Below are positions 17,578 through 26,508 of a DNA stretch of 48,129 nt, one piece after another. Position 1 is the stretch's first letter; every line of letters starts with the position of its first letter. The position numbers and the translations under genes are program-made. A model generated the notes under the pieces. The model searched no databases. It had not been told where the DNA came from and saw only the letters and a list, made by a program, of their open reading frames with translations. Source of the DNA: Simkaniaceae bacterium (GTDB taxonomy: Bacteria > Chlamydiota > Chlamydiia > Chlamydiales > Simkaniaceae); NCBI GenBank assembly GCA_026708385.1, contig JAPOVA010000007.1, positions 1-48,129 of the forward strand, in the 5' to 3' direction.

Positions 17578-18077
17578 CGGCCCCTTCGAAGTATCCCCTC
17601 GCACAACTCGTACGGATTAAGCAACGCCGTCTCGAAGAGGCCGAAAAGGAGTTGCGACGAAGACGTACCGTGCTGGACGAGGAAACGGACAAGTATCGAC
17701 GCCTCGAAGAGTCGAAAAATGAGACGTTGCGACACAAAGAAGAGAAGTTGGATAAGTTACGTACCGAGCTGGACGAAGGGACGACATCGGATAAAATCGA
17801 CCGTGCACACAAATACATCGACGTAGTCGATGAGGAGTTGGAGGCCAAAGAGAAAAAGGTATCGGACCAACACAAAGCGGTTGAAACGGCAAGAGGCCGG
17901 GTCGAAGAAGCGCGACGCGATGTGATCGGGAAGGAGCGCGACATGGAAAAATTACGCATGCACAGAAGAGAGTGGGAAAAAGAGATGAAGGCCCTGCAAG
18001 AGTATGAAGCGGGCATCGAAACGGACGAAATCGGAAATGTCATGCACAATGTCCGTAGATTCAAAAGGGAGGGATAG
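17574..18077 (+). CDS. cdsO: T3SS stalk protein CdsO (SctO, FliJ-like)
   Basis: Coiled-coil protein that forms the central stalk of the ATPase and links it to the export gate CdsV. 167 aa, nearly all heptad-patterned and charged ([37 protein letters not shown]). The N-terminal [11 protein letters not shown] resembles SctO/FliJ starts. Start ATG overlaps the cdsN stop by 4 nt and the stop lies 8 bp before cdsP. Order cdsN-cdsO-cdsP as in Chlamydia (CT669-CT671). Confidence 0.93.
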   Translation: MTAPSKYPLAQLVRIKQRRLEEAEKELRRRRTVLDEETDKYRRLEESKNETLRHKEEKLDKLRTELDEGTTSDKIDRAHKYIDVVDEELEAKEKKVSDQHKAVETARGRVEEARRDVIGKERDMEKLRMHRREWEKEMKALQEYEAGIETDEIGNVMHNVRRFKREG

Positions 18078-18085
18078 CGGAAGCG

Positions 18086-19801
18086 ATGGTCGATCCTACT
18101 AACCGGCGCAATACCTCCGAACGCCCTTACAATCCCAAACACGATAAAGAGGGTAAGATCAACCCCGACGAATTCAAAAAGATCCTCAAACCGGACCCCT
18201 CGAGTGAGTCGGACGAGAAAAAAAAGAAACGGTTGCGTAAATCGGAAGAGGGGGACGATGACGAAGAGGATATGGAAAAGTCGATCCCCCTCCCCTCATC
18301 GGAGACCGCCTTCAAAGAGCTGATGGAGGCGGACAAAAACCGGAACAGTCTCTTTGACCCCGAATCGGGAGGAGTGAGAAAAAGGGTCATCCGCACACCC
18401 CCCCCCCCGCCACGTACTCTTTTTGAAGAACCCCCCCGGACACCCCTCCCTGTCGAAGAGGAAGCGGGCCCCCCCCCCCTTCCTCCCCCGACTTCGGACG
18501 AAGAATATGACAGCCCTCCTCCCGTCGATAGCCCCGATCTGCCGGATCTTCCACCCCCCCCCGAGCCTATCCCCCCTCCCGCATCCGGGGCCATCCCCCC
18601 TCCCGCATCCGATCCGGATCCGGATGTTCCCCGCGACCCGGAAGAAACAAGTCGGTCCACGGAAAACGGAGGGCAACGGACGGAAACGGACAAGCCCACC
18701 CACCGCAAGTCGGATGACCGGAACAAGGGTAGCCGTAACAAAAAGAAGGAGGAGCACGACGGTTCCCTCCTTGCCGGTCGGCCGAAAAGGGGTCTCTCCG
18801 AGACAAACAAGAAGGGAAAAAAACCGGAAGGACCCCGCATTGAAACGACCATCCTCTCGGAAAGAGAAGAATCTCCCCCTTCCGAGGAGGGAAAAGAGCC
18901 GGCAACAAACTCGGAACAAGATACCCTCTTGAAAAAAGAGGGACGAAAGAGAAGAGGTCCGGCCGATGCACCCGATGAACTCCCCTCCTCCCCACCCCGA
19001 CGAGAAAAGGGGGAAGAGAACGAGGAAGAGGAGGGGGAAGCTACCCTGTTTACCGGCTCCGCATCGGATAAGGGCCCCCCCCCTTCTCTCTCCCCGACCG
19101 GGGGGGACGAAGTCTCTTCCCCGGCATCGCCGAAAATCCCCGCTTCGGGAGCAAAAGCGCCTAAAAAAAGAACGATACGGAGTGCCGTTTTCCGTCGACT
19201 CTTTCCCGACATTTTGCCGAAAACGAAGGGGGATCATCGTACCTCCTCCCCCGAAGAGGTTCCCCCCTTACCCTCCGGGGAAAAACTTATACGGGAAGCG
19301 CGTAGGAAGGGTTTTCCCTTTCTCTCCTCGGAAGAGGTTGCCTCCTCTTTTCCCGTTTCCGAGCAGGCATTGCCACCCGTTACCCCTCCGCAAAATGCCC
19401 CCGCCTACGTGCGGTTTTCTCCCGAAGTCTATGCACTGTTCGAAAAGATGTGCGGAACCGTTATCGTACAAGATCGTCTCGGTATCGTCTCAACCACCAT
19501 GGTCATCAGTGATCCCGAGTCGGTTTTCAACGGCGCACACATCATCATCGACAGATATGCCACGGCTCCCAACTCCTACAATTTGCAACTGACCGGAACA
19601 CCGCAAGCGGTCGACCTATTCAACGGGGGAGTCTCCGACTTGGCGGCAGCCTTCAAACAGGGCCAACATGCATTCGAAGTCAATATCCTCAGACCCGCCA
19701 TCGACACCGATCGATCCCCCCTCGTCCGACGGAAACGGGATTCCGGAGATGAAGGAGGGGGTAGGGAACGGAACCGCGGGGAGGATCCGGAACAAGAGTG
19801 A
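18086..19801 (+). CDS. cdsP: T3SS needle-length/substrate-switch protein CdsP (SctP-like, CT671), greatly expanded
   Basis: By position and C-terminus this is CdsP, the chlamydial counterpart of the YscP/FliK ruler. The N-terminus (NPDEFKKILKPDPSS) and the last ~115 residues (FSPEVYALFEKMCGTVIVQD, later LQLTGTPQAVDLFNGG) look conserved. The roughly 400 residues between are low-complexity, rich in Pro, Glu, Lys and Ser, and surely disordered. At 571 aa it is about twice the Chlamydia CT671 protein. The insert is coded by DNA with two 11-C tracts and two 9-C tracts. A ruler protein of greater length could in principle mean a longer needle. cdsQ, which should follow, is missing. Confidence 0.85.
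   Translation: MVDPTNRRNTSERPYNPKHDKEGKINPDEFKKILKPDPSSESDEKKKKRLRKSEEGDDDEEDMEKSIPLPSSETAFKELMEADKNRNSLFDPESGGVRKRVIRTPPPPPRTLFEEPPRTPLPVEEEAGPPPLPPPTSDEEYDSPPPVDSPDLPDLPPPPEPIPPPASGAIPPPASDPDPDVPRDPEETSRSTENGGQRTETDKPTHRKSDDRNKGSRNKKKEEHDGSLLAGRPKRGLSETNKKGKKPEGPRIETTILSEREESPPSEEGKEPATNSEQDTLLKKEGRKRRGPADAPDELPSSPPRREKGEENEEEEGEATLFTGSASDKGPPPSLSPTGGDEVSSPASPKIPASGAKAPKKRTIRSAVFRRLFPDILPKTKGDHRTSSPEEVPPLPSGEKLIREARRKGFPFLSSEEVASSFPVSEQALPPVTPPQNAPAYVRFSPEVYALFEKMCGTVIVQDRLGIVSTTMVISDPESVFNGAHIIIDRYATAPNSYNLQLTGTPQAVDLFNGGVSDLAAAFKQGQHAFEVNILRPAIDTDRSPLVRRKRDSGDEGGGRERNRGEDPEQE
18398..18479 (+). repeat. Pair of 11-base poly-C tracts in cdsP
   Basis: Eleven consecutive C at 18398-18408 and again at 18469-18479, both inside the coding frame and read as prolines. 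Further 9-C tracts lie at 18554-18562 and 19075-19083. Such tracts are prone to slippage during replication or sequencing. Confidence 0.9.
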
Positions 19802-19919
19802 CTCCTCATCACGGCAATCTTTCTCGAAAACTCGCACACGATGTCGTGGTAGAGGGACGAACGGCTCCTTCCGGGTCGGTGACAAATGATTTATTAAAAG
19901 TAAGTTGCAAAGTCTCGTG

Positions 19920-19948
19920 TTTACATTAAATTCGTTCAACTATATAAT
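19920..19948 (+). promoter_or_regulatory. Strong promoter of the 965-aa ankyrin gene
   Basis: TTTACA (19920-19925) and a perfect TATAAT (19943-19948) with a 17-bp spacer, in an AT-rich stretch that stands out from its GC-rich surroundings. It lies about 40 bp before the ATG, so the ankyrin gene is transcribed separately from the T3SS operon. Confidence 0.75.
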
Positions 19949-19988
19949 TAGGTAAGTGTTTAATAGTTTCAAATTTTGGAGATAAGCA

Positions 19989-22886
19989 ATGTCCACATCA
20001 ACACCTTGCGTGAATTCTTCGGTCTCCCCGATGCGGGAAGAAAGGAGGGGGGAGAGAAGAAATACGTCACACCGTGATGAGGTGGAGATGACCGAAATCG
20101 TGCGTGACAGGGTGCTGACGACGAGTACGGAAGGGGGCGGGTCTCGAGTACCATCGCCCGTCAAGACAGCCTCCCCCATCAATCTCTCTCCGGTAGCATC
20201 ACCCGTCGAGGAGGGCTCCCCCCTTCTCGCAGCGGTCGGGGCGGGGCAGGAAGATGTGGTGAAGGCGTTGCTCGAAAATGAAGAGATCGACCTCACGGAA
20301 TCCGACGATCAGGGTCGCACCGCCCTACACATAGCCTGTCAAAAGGGGCACGGGAATATCGTACGTCTGTTACTGCAAGCAATGGACGGTGTCGGGGTAT
20401 GCCGGTGTGACGTAGATCATCACACAGCGTTAATGTGTGCCATTCTCAACAACCACACGGATTGCGTCCGGCATATCCTGAATGAGAAACACGCTCACGT
20501 GAATTACGTGACGACTCAGGGTGGCGATACACCCCTCATTATGGCGAGCCGAACGGGCAATAGAGAGATCGTGGAATTACTACTGCAAAAGGGAGCCACC
20601 TCCATCCTGGGTACCTCCACGACACCGATGAGAGAGGCGTGCCGAGGAGGACATACGGGGGTTGTCTCGTTACTTCTCGAAGATAAGTGGTGTTGCCGCG
20701 AAGAGGTCAACGCACGACATCCGGAAGAGCGCACAACACCTTTGGACCTTGCCATCGAGGGAGAGAACACCGAGGTCGTCTCCCTCCTGTTGCTCTCCGG
20801 TTATCTTCCGAACCCGAGGACAAGTACTGCGCGTGCACGTGCCGTCCGCTTTCTCTGCGAACAACGGTTCGACCCGAACGCCTCCAACGAAACAACGGGC
20901 TTTACGATCCTCATGGCCGCTTCCGAGGCAGGCTTGCATAGAGAGGTACGTATCCTTGCGGAGGCCGGCAGTGTCATCGATGCCCGAGATCGTACGGGTG
21001 ATACGGCGCTATCGATAGCCGTCTCACAGAATGATTTCACGATCGCCGACCTCTTGTTCGATTACGGAGCCGACCCCTTTACGGTGAAGAGGCATCGCAT
21101 AGCGGCGTGCGGTATGGCACTGATCAAAGCTACACGGCATGGAAATCTCGAGGGAGTGCAAGCGTTATTGCAACACACCGAGTTCGATATCTCTTGCATG
21201 AGGTGTGTCAATGCTGAAGGGTGCACCGCCTTACATATAGCGTGTAAAGAGGGATGGAAGGATATCGCCCGACTACTATTGAAAAGGGGGAAAGGTGTCG
21301 CCATCGATCAACGCGACGGAGAGGGTACGACTCCGTTACATTATGCAGTCCTCCATAACCAACCGGAGATCGTCCTCCTCCTCATTGATCATGGGGCCGA
21401 CACGAAGATTCCGTTCCAAGGGCTCGCTATGCCCGTGGTTGCCACTATGTTCTCATACGGTGATGTGGGTAGGGCTTTGGAGGTCGGAGAGCGGCGAAGG
21501 GTCGCAGGGGAGACTTTGCTCACAGTGCTCCGGAAGGGCGAGAGCGGTGAAGAGACGGCACGGCAGGTAGGAGAGTTGTTGCGCGAAAAAGAGATCAACA
21601 TAAACCTGCGAGATGCGCAGGGAGAGTCCCCCTTGACCATTGCCTGCACCCATAAAAACATGACGAACGTTTTCGATATGTTGGCGCACGACCCGAGGAT
21701 CCTTATCGACCAAACCAACGGCAAGGGGCAAACGGCCCTTATGATCGCAATCGATCAAAATTACCCGGATAGGGTGCGAATACTCATCGATTGCGACGCC
21801 GATGTGAACGTATCCATTGAGGAGGGAAAGGTTAAGAGGGGTGCAACGGCGCTTTCCCTGGCGTGCCTTCGAGGTCGCATGAAGATCGTCCGGATGTTGT
21901 TGGGTACGCAACAATGCAACGTCAATCACCCCATGCAGGACGGACGAACCCCTTTCACGATCGCCACGCAAGAGGGTGACTCCCGGATGATGGAACTCCT
22001 TGCCTCACACAAAGCACGTGTTGCCACCGATGCGGAGGGGGGGGGTAAGGTCCTTCTCGAAATATGCCGAGAACCCTTTACACATCCCGAGACGCTCGCA
22101 ACATTCTTCCGGTTAACACGGTCTCAAGGTATCGACATCAACGTCACCGGCAAAAACGGGTTGACACCGTTGTTGGAGGAATGTCAACACCTCTCTTCTC
22201 CTCAAAAGACCACGGTGTTGCTCGCAGAGGGAGCCGACGTCCGCCGTGTCACCCCGCAAGGTGAAACGGCTCTGATGTTGGCAAGCAGGACGAAGGCCGA
22301 CGTCCTTACGGCCCTTATGGATGCGGAAAAGAAAACCTACGGGTCCTGTGAAATCGACCGGACCGATAACGAAGGACACACGGCTCTACACAAAGCTGTC
22401 GAAGGGGGTAATTCCCAAGCAATCAATATACTGGTGGCAAGCGGGGCCGACCCTTTCGCAGGGTCCGGTGTGACCGACTCCGACTCGAACAAGTACGCGA
22501 GGAATGAGATGTGGTCTGCATTCATGATCCGAGAAATTCGAATGGGGAATCGTGCACGGGTAGAGCGCGCCCTCGCCTCCGGAGGCACGAAAGGAATAAA
22601 CTACGGCGACAACTATGGCAATACACCTCTGATCATAGCGATCGGAAAGGGAGACACGGAGATGACAGCGCTTCTTCTTCGGCATGGAGCCTCCTTAACA
22701 AGAAGCAACGACAAGTGTGTCACACCCCTTATGGAGGCGTGTTCGGGCGGACACATCGAAATAGTCCGACTCCTCCTCGCGCAGGAACGGAAACTCACAC
22801 AAGCGGATCTATCAATAGCCTCAAATATTGCCCGAAAACAAGGACATATGGAAATCTTGGCGATGTTGGATCACGAGACCGATTAG
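19989..22886 (+). CDS. Large ankyrin-repeat protein, 965 aa (effector candidate)
   Basis: Roughly twenty ankyrin repeats fill residues ~75-960, with typical cores such as GRTALHIACQKGHGNIVRLL, GDTPLIMASRTGNREIVELL and GNTPLIIAIGKGDTEMTALL. The first ~70 residues are Ser/Thr/Pro-rich and disordered, as expected for a T3SS signal. No signal peptide or membrane helix. GGAGA lies 6 nt before the ATG, and the promoter is near consensus. Ankyrin repeats mediate protein-protein contact and are common in proteins secreted by intracellular bacteria; the host target cannot be read from the sequence. The gene lies directly after cdsP, in the position of cdsQ. Cysteine is frequent compared with its neighbours. 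Confidence 0.93.
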   Translation: MSTSTPCVNSSVSPMREERRGERRNTSHRDEVEMTEIVRDRVLTTSTEGGGSRVPSPVKTASPINLSPVASPVEEGSPLLAAVGAGQEDVVKALLENEEIDLTESDDQGRTALHIACQKGHGNIVRLLLQAMDGVGVCRCDVDHHTALMCAILNNHTDCVRHILNEKHAHVNYVTTQGGDTPLIMASRTGNREIVELLLQKGATSILGTSTTPMREACRGGHTGVVSLLLEDKWCCREEVNARHPEERTTPLDLAIEGENTEVVSLLLLSGYLPNPRTSTARARAVRFLCEQRFDPNASNETTGFTILMAASEAGLHREVRILAEAGSVIDARDRTGDTALSIAVSQNDFTIADLLFDYGADPFTVKRHRIAACGMALIKATRHGNLEGVQALLQHTEFDISCMRCVNAEGCTALHIACKEGWKDIARLLLKRGKGVAIDQRDGEGTTPLHYAVLHNQPEIVLLLIDHGADTKIPFQGLAMPVVATMFSYGDVGRALEVGERRRVAGETLLTVLRKGESGEETARQVGELLREKEININLRDAQGESPLTIACTHKNMTNVFDMLAHDPRILIDQTNGKGQTALMIAIDQNYPDRVRILIDCDADVNVSIEEGKVKRGATALSLACLRGRMKIVRMLLGTQQCNVNHPMQDGRTPFTIATQEGDSRMMELLASHKARVATDAEGGGKVLLEICREPFTHPETLATFFRLTRSQGIDINVTGKNGLTPLLEECQHLSSPQKTTVLLAEGADVRRVTPQGETALMLASRTKADVLTALMDAEKKTYGSCEIDRTDNEGHTALHKAVEGGNSQAINILVASGADPFAGSGVTDSDSNKYARNEMWSAFMIREIRMGNRARVERALASGGTKGINYGDNYGNTPLIIAIGKGDTEMTALLLRHGASLTRSNDKCVTPLMEACSGGHIEIVRLLLAQERKLTQADLSIASNIARKQGHMEILAMLDHETD

Positions 22887-23073
22887 AGGTACTACCGACG
22901 GTCGGGACGGAGTCGAACATGTGCTCGTGACGCACTTCCGACCATAAGAACCTGCCACACGATCTTCTGCCGATCTGCCGTGTTTTCCCGGATGCCTTCT
23001 ACGCCGGAGCGACCTCTCATAGCGGAAAACGGACAACTTTGCTATGGTGTTCGCAGAATGACCGAGAGGAAGG

Positions 23074-23976
23074 ATGGTGCGGTCCGCTCTAACGGGAAAA
23101 AGAGCTTTCGTCGCCGGTATCGGGGATGACAGGGGATATGGTTGGGCCATTGCAAAAAGCCTTGCGGAAGCGGGGGTGGAGATCGTGATAGGGACTTGGG
23201 TACCCGTCTACAAGATCTTTACGACGGCCCTTGCAAACGGAAAGTTCGACACGTCCCGCACCCTGTCCGACGGCTCGCTGATGGAGTTTGTCAAGATCTA
23301 TCCCCTAGAAGCCCTCTTTGATACGCCGGAAGAGGTGCCGGAAGAGATTCGTGAAAATAAACGCTATAAGGGCCGACAGGGATACACCCTCTCCGAAACG
23401 GCCGATGCGGTCCGGTCCGACTTCGGATCGATCGACTATCTCGTCCACTCTTTGGCCAATGCTCCCGAAGTGCAAAAACCTCTATCGGAGACCTCACGCC
23501 AAGGCTATTTATCGGCACTGAGCTCTTCGTCCTACTCCTTTATTTCCCTCCTCAAGTACTTCTCCCCCTTTATGCCTAGGGGAAGCGCAGCACTCACGAT
23601 GAGCTATATCGCCTCCCGGAGAGCGATTCCCGGTTACGGCGGGGGAATGAGTTCGGCCAAAGCCGCTCTTGAAAGCGATATCCGCACTCTCGCTTTCGAA
23701 CTGGGGAGAAAGTACGGCATCCGTGTCAATGGCATTTCGGCAGGTGCTCTGGGTAGCAGAGCCGCAAGTGCCATCGGGTTTATCGACGTAATGATCGAGT
23801 ACGCCTATGCGAATGCCCCCTTGGAAAAAGAGCTCAAAGCGGAAGAAGTAGGAGAGGCGGCTACCTTCCTCCTTTCCCCCTCGGCTTCCGCCATAACGGG
23901 AGAGATCCTTCACGTCGACAACGGCATGCATGCGATGGGCATGCCCTTGGATCCCCTTTCGAAAAAACATTCCTAA
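23074..23976 (+). CDS. fabI: Enoyl-[acyl-carrier-protein] reductase (NADH)
   Basis: Reduces the double bond of enoyl-ACP in the last step of each fatty-acid elongation cycle (type II synthesis). A short-chain dehydrogenase fold: nucleotide-binding [20 protein letters not shown] at residues ~15-34, the plant/chlamydia-type insertion near residues 50-110, and the catalytic region [17 protein letters not shown] with Tyr and Lys. 300 aa, close to the Chlamydia protein (CT104). The neighbouring HAD phosphatase resembles the CT103 neighbour. ATG at 23074 is preceded at once by GAGGAAGG, so initiation at GTG 23077 is also possible. Confidence 0.96.
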   Translation: MVRSALTGKRAFVAGIGDDRGYGWAIAKSLAEAGVEIVIGTWVPVYKIFTTALANGKFDTSRTLSDGSLMEFVKIYPLEALFDTPEEVPEEIRENKRYKGRQGYTLSETADAVRSDFGSIDYLVHSLANAPEVQKPLSETSRQGYLSALSSSSYSFISLLKYFSPFMPRGSAALTMSYIASRRAIPGYGGGMSSAKAALESDIRTLAFELGRKYGIRVNGISAGALGSRAASAIGFIDVMIEYAYANAPLEKELKAEEVGEAATFLLSPSASAITGEILHVDNGMHAMGMPLDPLSKKHS

Positions 23977-23979
23977 CCC

Positions 23980-25173
23980 CTAACCCGTAAGGGTAAGGGC
24001 GATCACGGCATCGGAGGAGAGGAGCAGTGCCTCCACGGTGATCCTCCAATCGTAGGAGGCGCGGTGTTCCGGATTACCTCCTTCGTCCCCCCCTCTTTGC
24101 GCCGGCCTATTACCGAAACCGACCCGCCCGACAAATCTCCCCTCGCCCTTCACCAAAGAAAGGGAAAAACCGAACCGGTGCCCCTCCGTCCGGACCTCCA
24201 CCGGCTCTTCCGGATAGAAAACGGTCTCTCTCACGCCCGACACAAAACAAGCGCTCCCCTCCCCCCTCTCCGTGAAGAAGGTGAGTTCCTCTTTACCCGA
24301 TTCTCCGAGAAAAAACAAAAACCGTCCCCCCTCTTTACGAACATACACCCTATCTTGACAGACGAAGGAATATATCCTCGCTCGACTACCCGATCGGAAG
24401 GAGAAAGAGTGAAAATCGGCATGCGGAGAGGAGCCGTTTAAGGCAACTACGGGAGCGGTACCCCCCTTCACGGGGAGGGGAGTTTCCGGAAAGGGAAAGA
24501 CCAACGAACCTTCGAAATAGGCGGGGCTATCCCGGTCAAACCGGCCGGCAACGCACCCCTGATAGGAGGCCATAAAGAGATCGAAGAGGGTACACTCGGG
24601 TTCCGTTTCCCTTTGGTACCCGGCCTCTTTACCGATCATCATCCTCCCGTCCCATCCGGCAAGCGCTACTCGGAGAGGCCACACCCTCTTTTCTTCCATG
24701 ACGGAGTAGGCCAAGAGGAGTTCACCCCTGTCATGATCATTTCTCGGTACGTATTCCGGGATCTCCTCGCCACGCATGGCTACGAGAAAGGGATAGACAC
24801 ACTCCCTCCCTTTGTCCGAAAGAAACGCACGGATCGCCTCCAATCGTCTTACGCAGGGAGCGGAGAGGACGTTGCGAAACAGTTTGAGTTGCCAATACAA
24901 GGGGAGAAGGGCACGCAATTGCCGGATGTCGGGTCCGTTATCGGAAAACTCATGGAGATAAAGGGGAAAGCCGTCGGTAAAAAAAGCGATGAGGCGACGC
25001 AAAAGCTCGGCCCCCTGCGTCATGTTCCGCACCGTCCGTGTCCGTAGCAAGGTTAGGGCAAAGCAGAGATTTTCGTAGACGGGGATCGTGTCGCCAATGT
25101 GGAGGAAACCCGTCTCCTCATTCCTGTGCCGAAGAGCAAAGGCGTAGGTCCGGTCAAACAACGACCTATTCAC
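23980..25173 (-). CDS. Unknown protein with helical N-terminal and beta-rich C-terminal halves, 397 aa
   Basis: I do not recognise it. The N-terminal ~200 residues are helical with repeated Tyr/Leu/Phe patterns (TIPVYENLCFALTLLRT, LRALLPLYWQLKLFRN), like an alpha/alpha-barrel. The C-terminal half is beta-rich with many aromatic residues (ADFHSFSFRSGSRARIYSF, GRFLFFLGESG). That layout recalls heparinase II/III-like polysaccharide lyases and related carbohydrate enzymes, but no catalytic motif is certain. The GTG at 25173 overlaps the stop of the HAD gene as GTGA, so the two are translationally coupled. It ends 3 bp from the fabI stop, tail to tail. The upstream TTG (25179) is an alternative start. 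Confidence 0.75.
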   Translation of the reverse strand: MNRSLFDRTYAFALRHRNEETGFLHIGDTIPVYENLCFALTLLRTRTVRNMTQGAELLRRLIAFFTDGFPLYLHEFSDNGPDIRQLRALLPLYWQLKLFRNVLSAPCVRRLEAIRAFLSDKGRECVYPFLVAMRGEEIPEYVPRNDHDRGELLLAYSVMEEKRVWPLRVALAGWDGRMMIGKEAGYQRETEPECTLFDLFMASYQGCVAGRFDRDSPAYFEGSLVFPFPETPLPVKGGTAPVVALNGSSPHADFHSFSFRSGSRARIYSFVCQDRVYVRKEGGRFLFFLGESGKEELTFFTERGEGSACFVSGVRETVFYPEEPVEVRTEGHRFGFSLSLVKGEGRFVGRVGFGNRPAQRGGDEGGNPEHRASYDWRITVEALLLSSDAVIALTLTG

Positions 25174-26033
25174 GGGCAAAGAGCGATCGCCTGTTTGATC
25201 CCCTCTATGATACCCTGTTCACCGACGGGGGGGGCAATCAGATCGGCCATCTCTCGTAGAGCTTCGGTGGCGTGAGGCATGGCGATACGTATATCCCCCT
25301 CCCGAAAAAGGGGGAGATCGTTGTTGTCGTCACCCCCGACAATCAGAGGGCGGGAAAGGCTACACTCATCCATGAGAAACCGGACGGCCTTCCCCTTATC
25401 GGCCTCCGCGTTGGTGATCACCAAGAGGTAGGCACCGCCACCCGTTCTATCTTTAATCACACTCGTATGGAGACCGGGAATCTTCCGAATCTCATCCTGT
25501 AATGCCACGCACTCCGCCTCCGTTCCGAATCCCTTCGCCATCGGAAAAAAATTCTGCTCATGTATGGAAAAGTGTTCCACCGCCCGCCAAGGTTGCGGGC
25601 ACAACCGGGTTAACGTCTTCTCCAAGTAGGTGAGCAAAGCAGGGGAATGCTTGCCGGGGCGGTAGTAACAAAAGTCTCCTTTTTCCGCTCCCGCGTAGAC
25701 GACAAAGTCTCCCTGCCTATCCTCGTAAAAACGGTCGAGCATCAAGACGGTATCCTTATCCAAATGGCTTGCCCTAAGCTTCTCATGATCCTGCCCCTTG
25801 GCAATGGAGAAGAGATCGGCTCCGTTTTGCACGGCGAGCAAAAAGGGAAACTCGAGCGATTCCAGGGCAAGCATGGCGAAGGAGAGGGTACGACCCGTAA
25901 GGAAGACCACCCGCCACCCTTCGACCACCAAAGAGGCGAGGTAATCGACAACGTCCACGGGAACGGAATCATAGCTCTCCGTAATCGTGCCATCGATATC
26001 CAGCGCAATCGTTCCCTTGTCCGCGGTGCCCAT
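25170..26033 (-). CDS. HAD-superfamily phosphatase, Cof type
   Basis: Probable sugar-phosphate or nucleotide phosphatase. HAD motifs in order: I, LDIDGTITE near the N-terminus; II, FLTGRT; III, lysine in ADKGKAV; IV, VGGDDNNDLPLF. A C2-type cap lies between motifs II and III, as in Cof proteins. 287 aa from MGTADKGTIALDIDG at 26033; MGF at 26042 is equally possible, while the longer frame from 26114 would overlap the FliO-like gene on the other strand. In C. trachomatis a HAD protein (CT103) also neighbours fabI. Coupled to the downstream 397-aa gene. Confidence 0.88.
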   Translation of the reverse strand: MGTADKGTIALDIDGTITESYDSVPVDVVDYLASLVVEGWRVVFLTGRTLSFAMLALESLEFPFLLAVQNGADLFSIAKGQDHEKLRASHLDKDTVLMLDRFYEDRQGDFVVYAGAEKGDFCYYRPGKHSPALLTYLEKTLTRLCPQPWRAVEHFSIHEQNFFPMAKGFGTEAECVALQDEIRKIPGLHTSVIKDRTGGGAYLLVITNAEADKGKAVRFLMDECSLSRPLIVGGDDNNDLPLFREGDIRIAMPHATEALREMADLIAPPVGEQGIIEGIKQAIALCP

Positions 26034-26103
26034 GAACCCCATCGTAACCCGGAAGGAACAAAAAAGATAGACGGGAAAACGGTAAAGGGTCCAGAATGGG
26101 AGC

Positions 26104-26508
26104 ATGAAGCGCATCTCGGTTCTGCTTTCCTCTTTGCTCCTGTTCGGACAGTCGGTGGCCGTTCCGGTATCCCCCCCCCCTTCGCCGAGTCATACCACCG
26201 AGGAGGGAGGCATCCACTCCGACGTCCCCTATGCATCGACGATCTCCTACGAGAAGACATTCGTAAAGACCGTCGTCCTCCTCATGGTGCTGATCTTTCT
26301 TGCCTTCTTATTTCTGTGGCTGTTCCGAAAGTGCACGCGCGGAAGGTTCGATCCGACACACGGATCGAAGGGACGGGTTCGCATCTTGGAGAGACGGGCA
26401 CTCAGTCCCAAGTCGATGCTCTACTTGGTCGAGGTGGGAGATAGGGAGATCGTCCTGATCGAGTCACAACTACAGGTATCCGTAAAACCCTTACCATCGA
26501 ATACTTGA
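26104..26508 (+). CDS. FliO-like membrane protein, 134 aa
   Basis: N-terminal signal peptide (about residues 1-19, SVLLSSLLLFGQSVA), a short polar periplasmic part, one transmembrane helix at about 54-77 (VVLLMVLIFLAFLFLWLF), then a cytoplasmic domain with the FliO pattern: GRVRILERRALSPKSMLYLVEVGDREIVL. FliO helps assemble the flagellar export gate; chlamydiae have no flagella but carry flagellar-type export genes (flhA, fliF, fliI homologues). A ten-C tract at 26171-26180 codes for prolines just after the signal peptide. The 3' end overlaps the convergent kinase-like gene by about 88 bp. Confidence 0.7.
   Translation: MKRISVLLSSLLLFGQSVAVPVSPPPSPSHTTEEGGIHSDVPYASTISYEKTFVKTVVLLMVLIFLAFLFLWLFRKCTRGRFDPTHGSKGRVRILERRALSPKSMLYLVEVGDREIVLIESQLQVSVKPLPSNT
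26171..26180 (+). repeat. Poly-C tract (10 C) in the FliO-like gene
   Basis: Ten C in a row shortly after the signal peptide codons. A gain or loss of one base would truncate the protein before its membrane helix. Confidence 0.9.

Noticed and set aside
18127-19212. Long minus-strand open frames (361 and 313 codons) opposite cdsP
   Set aside because: They arise from the low-complexity composition of cdsP; products are Ser/Gly/Arg strings without domains or start signals.
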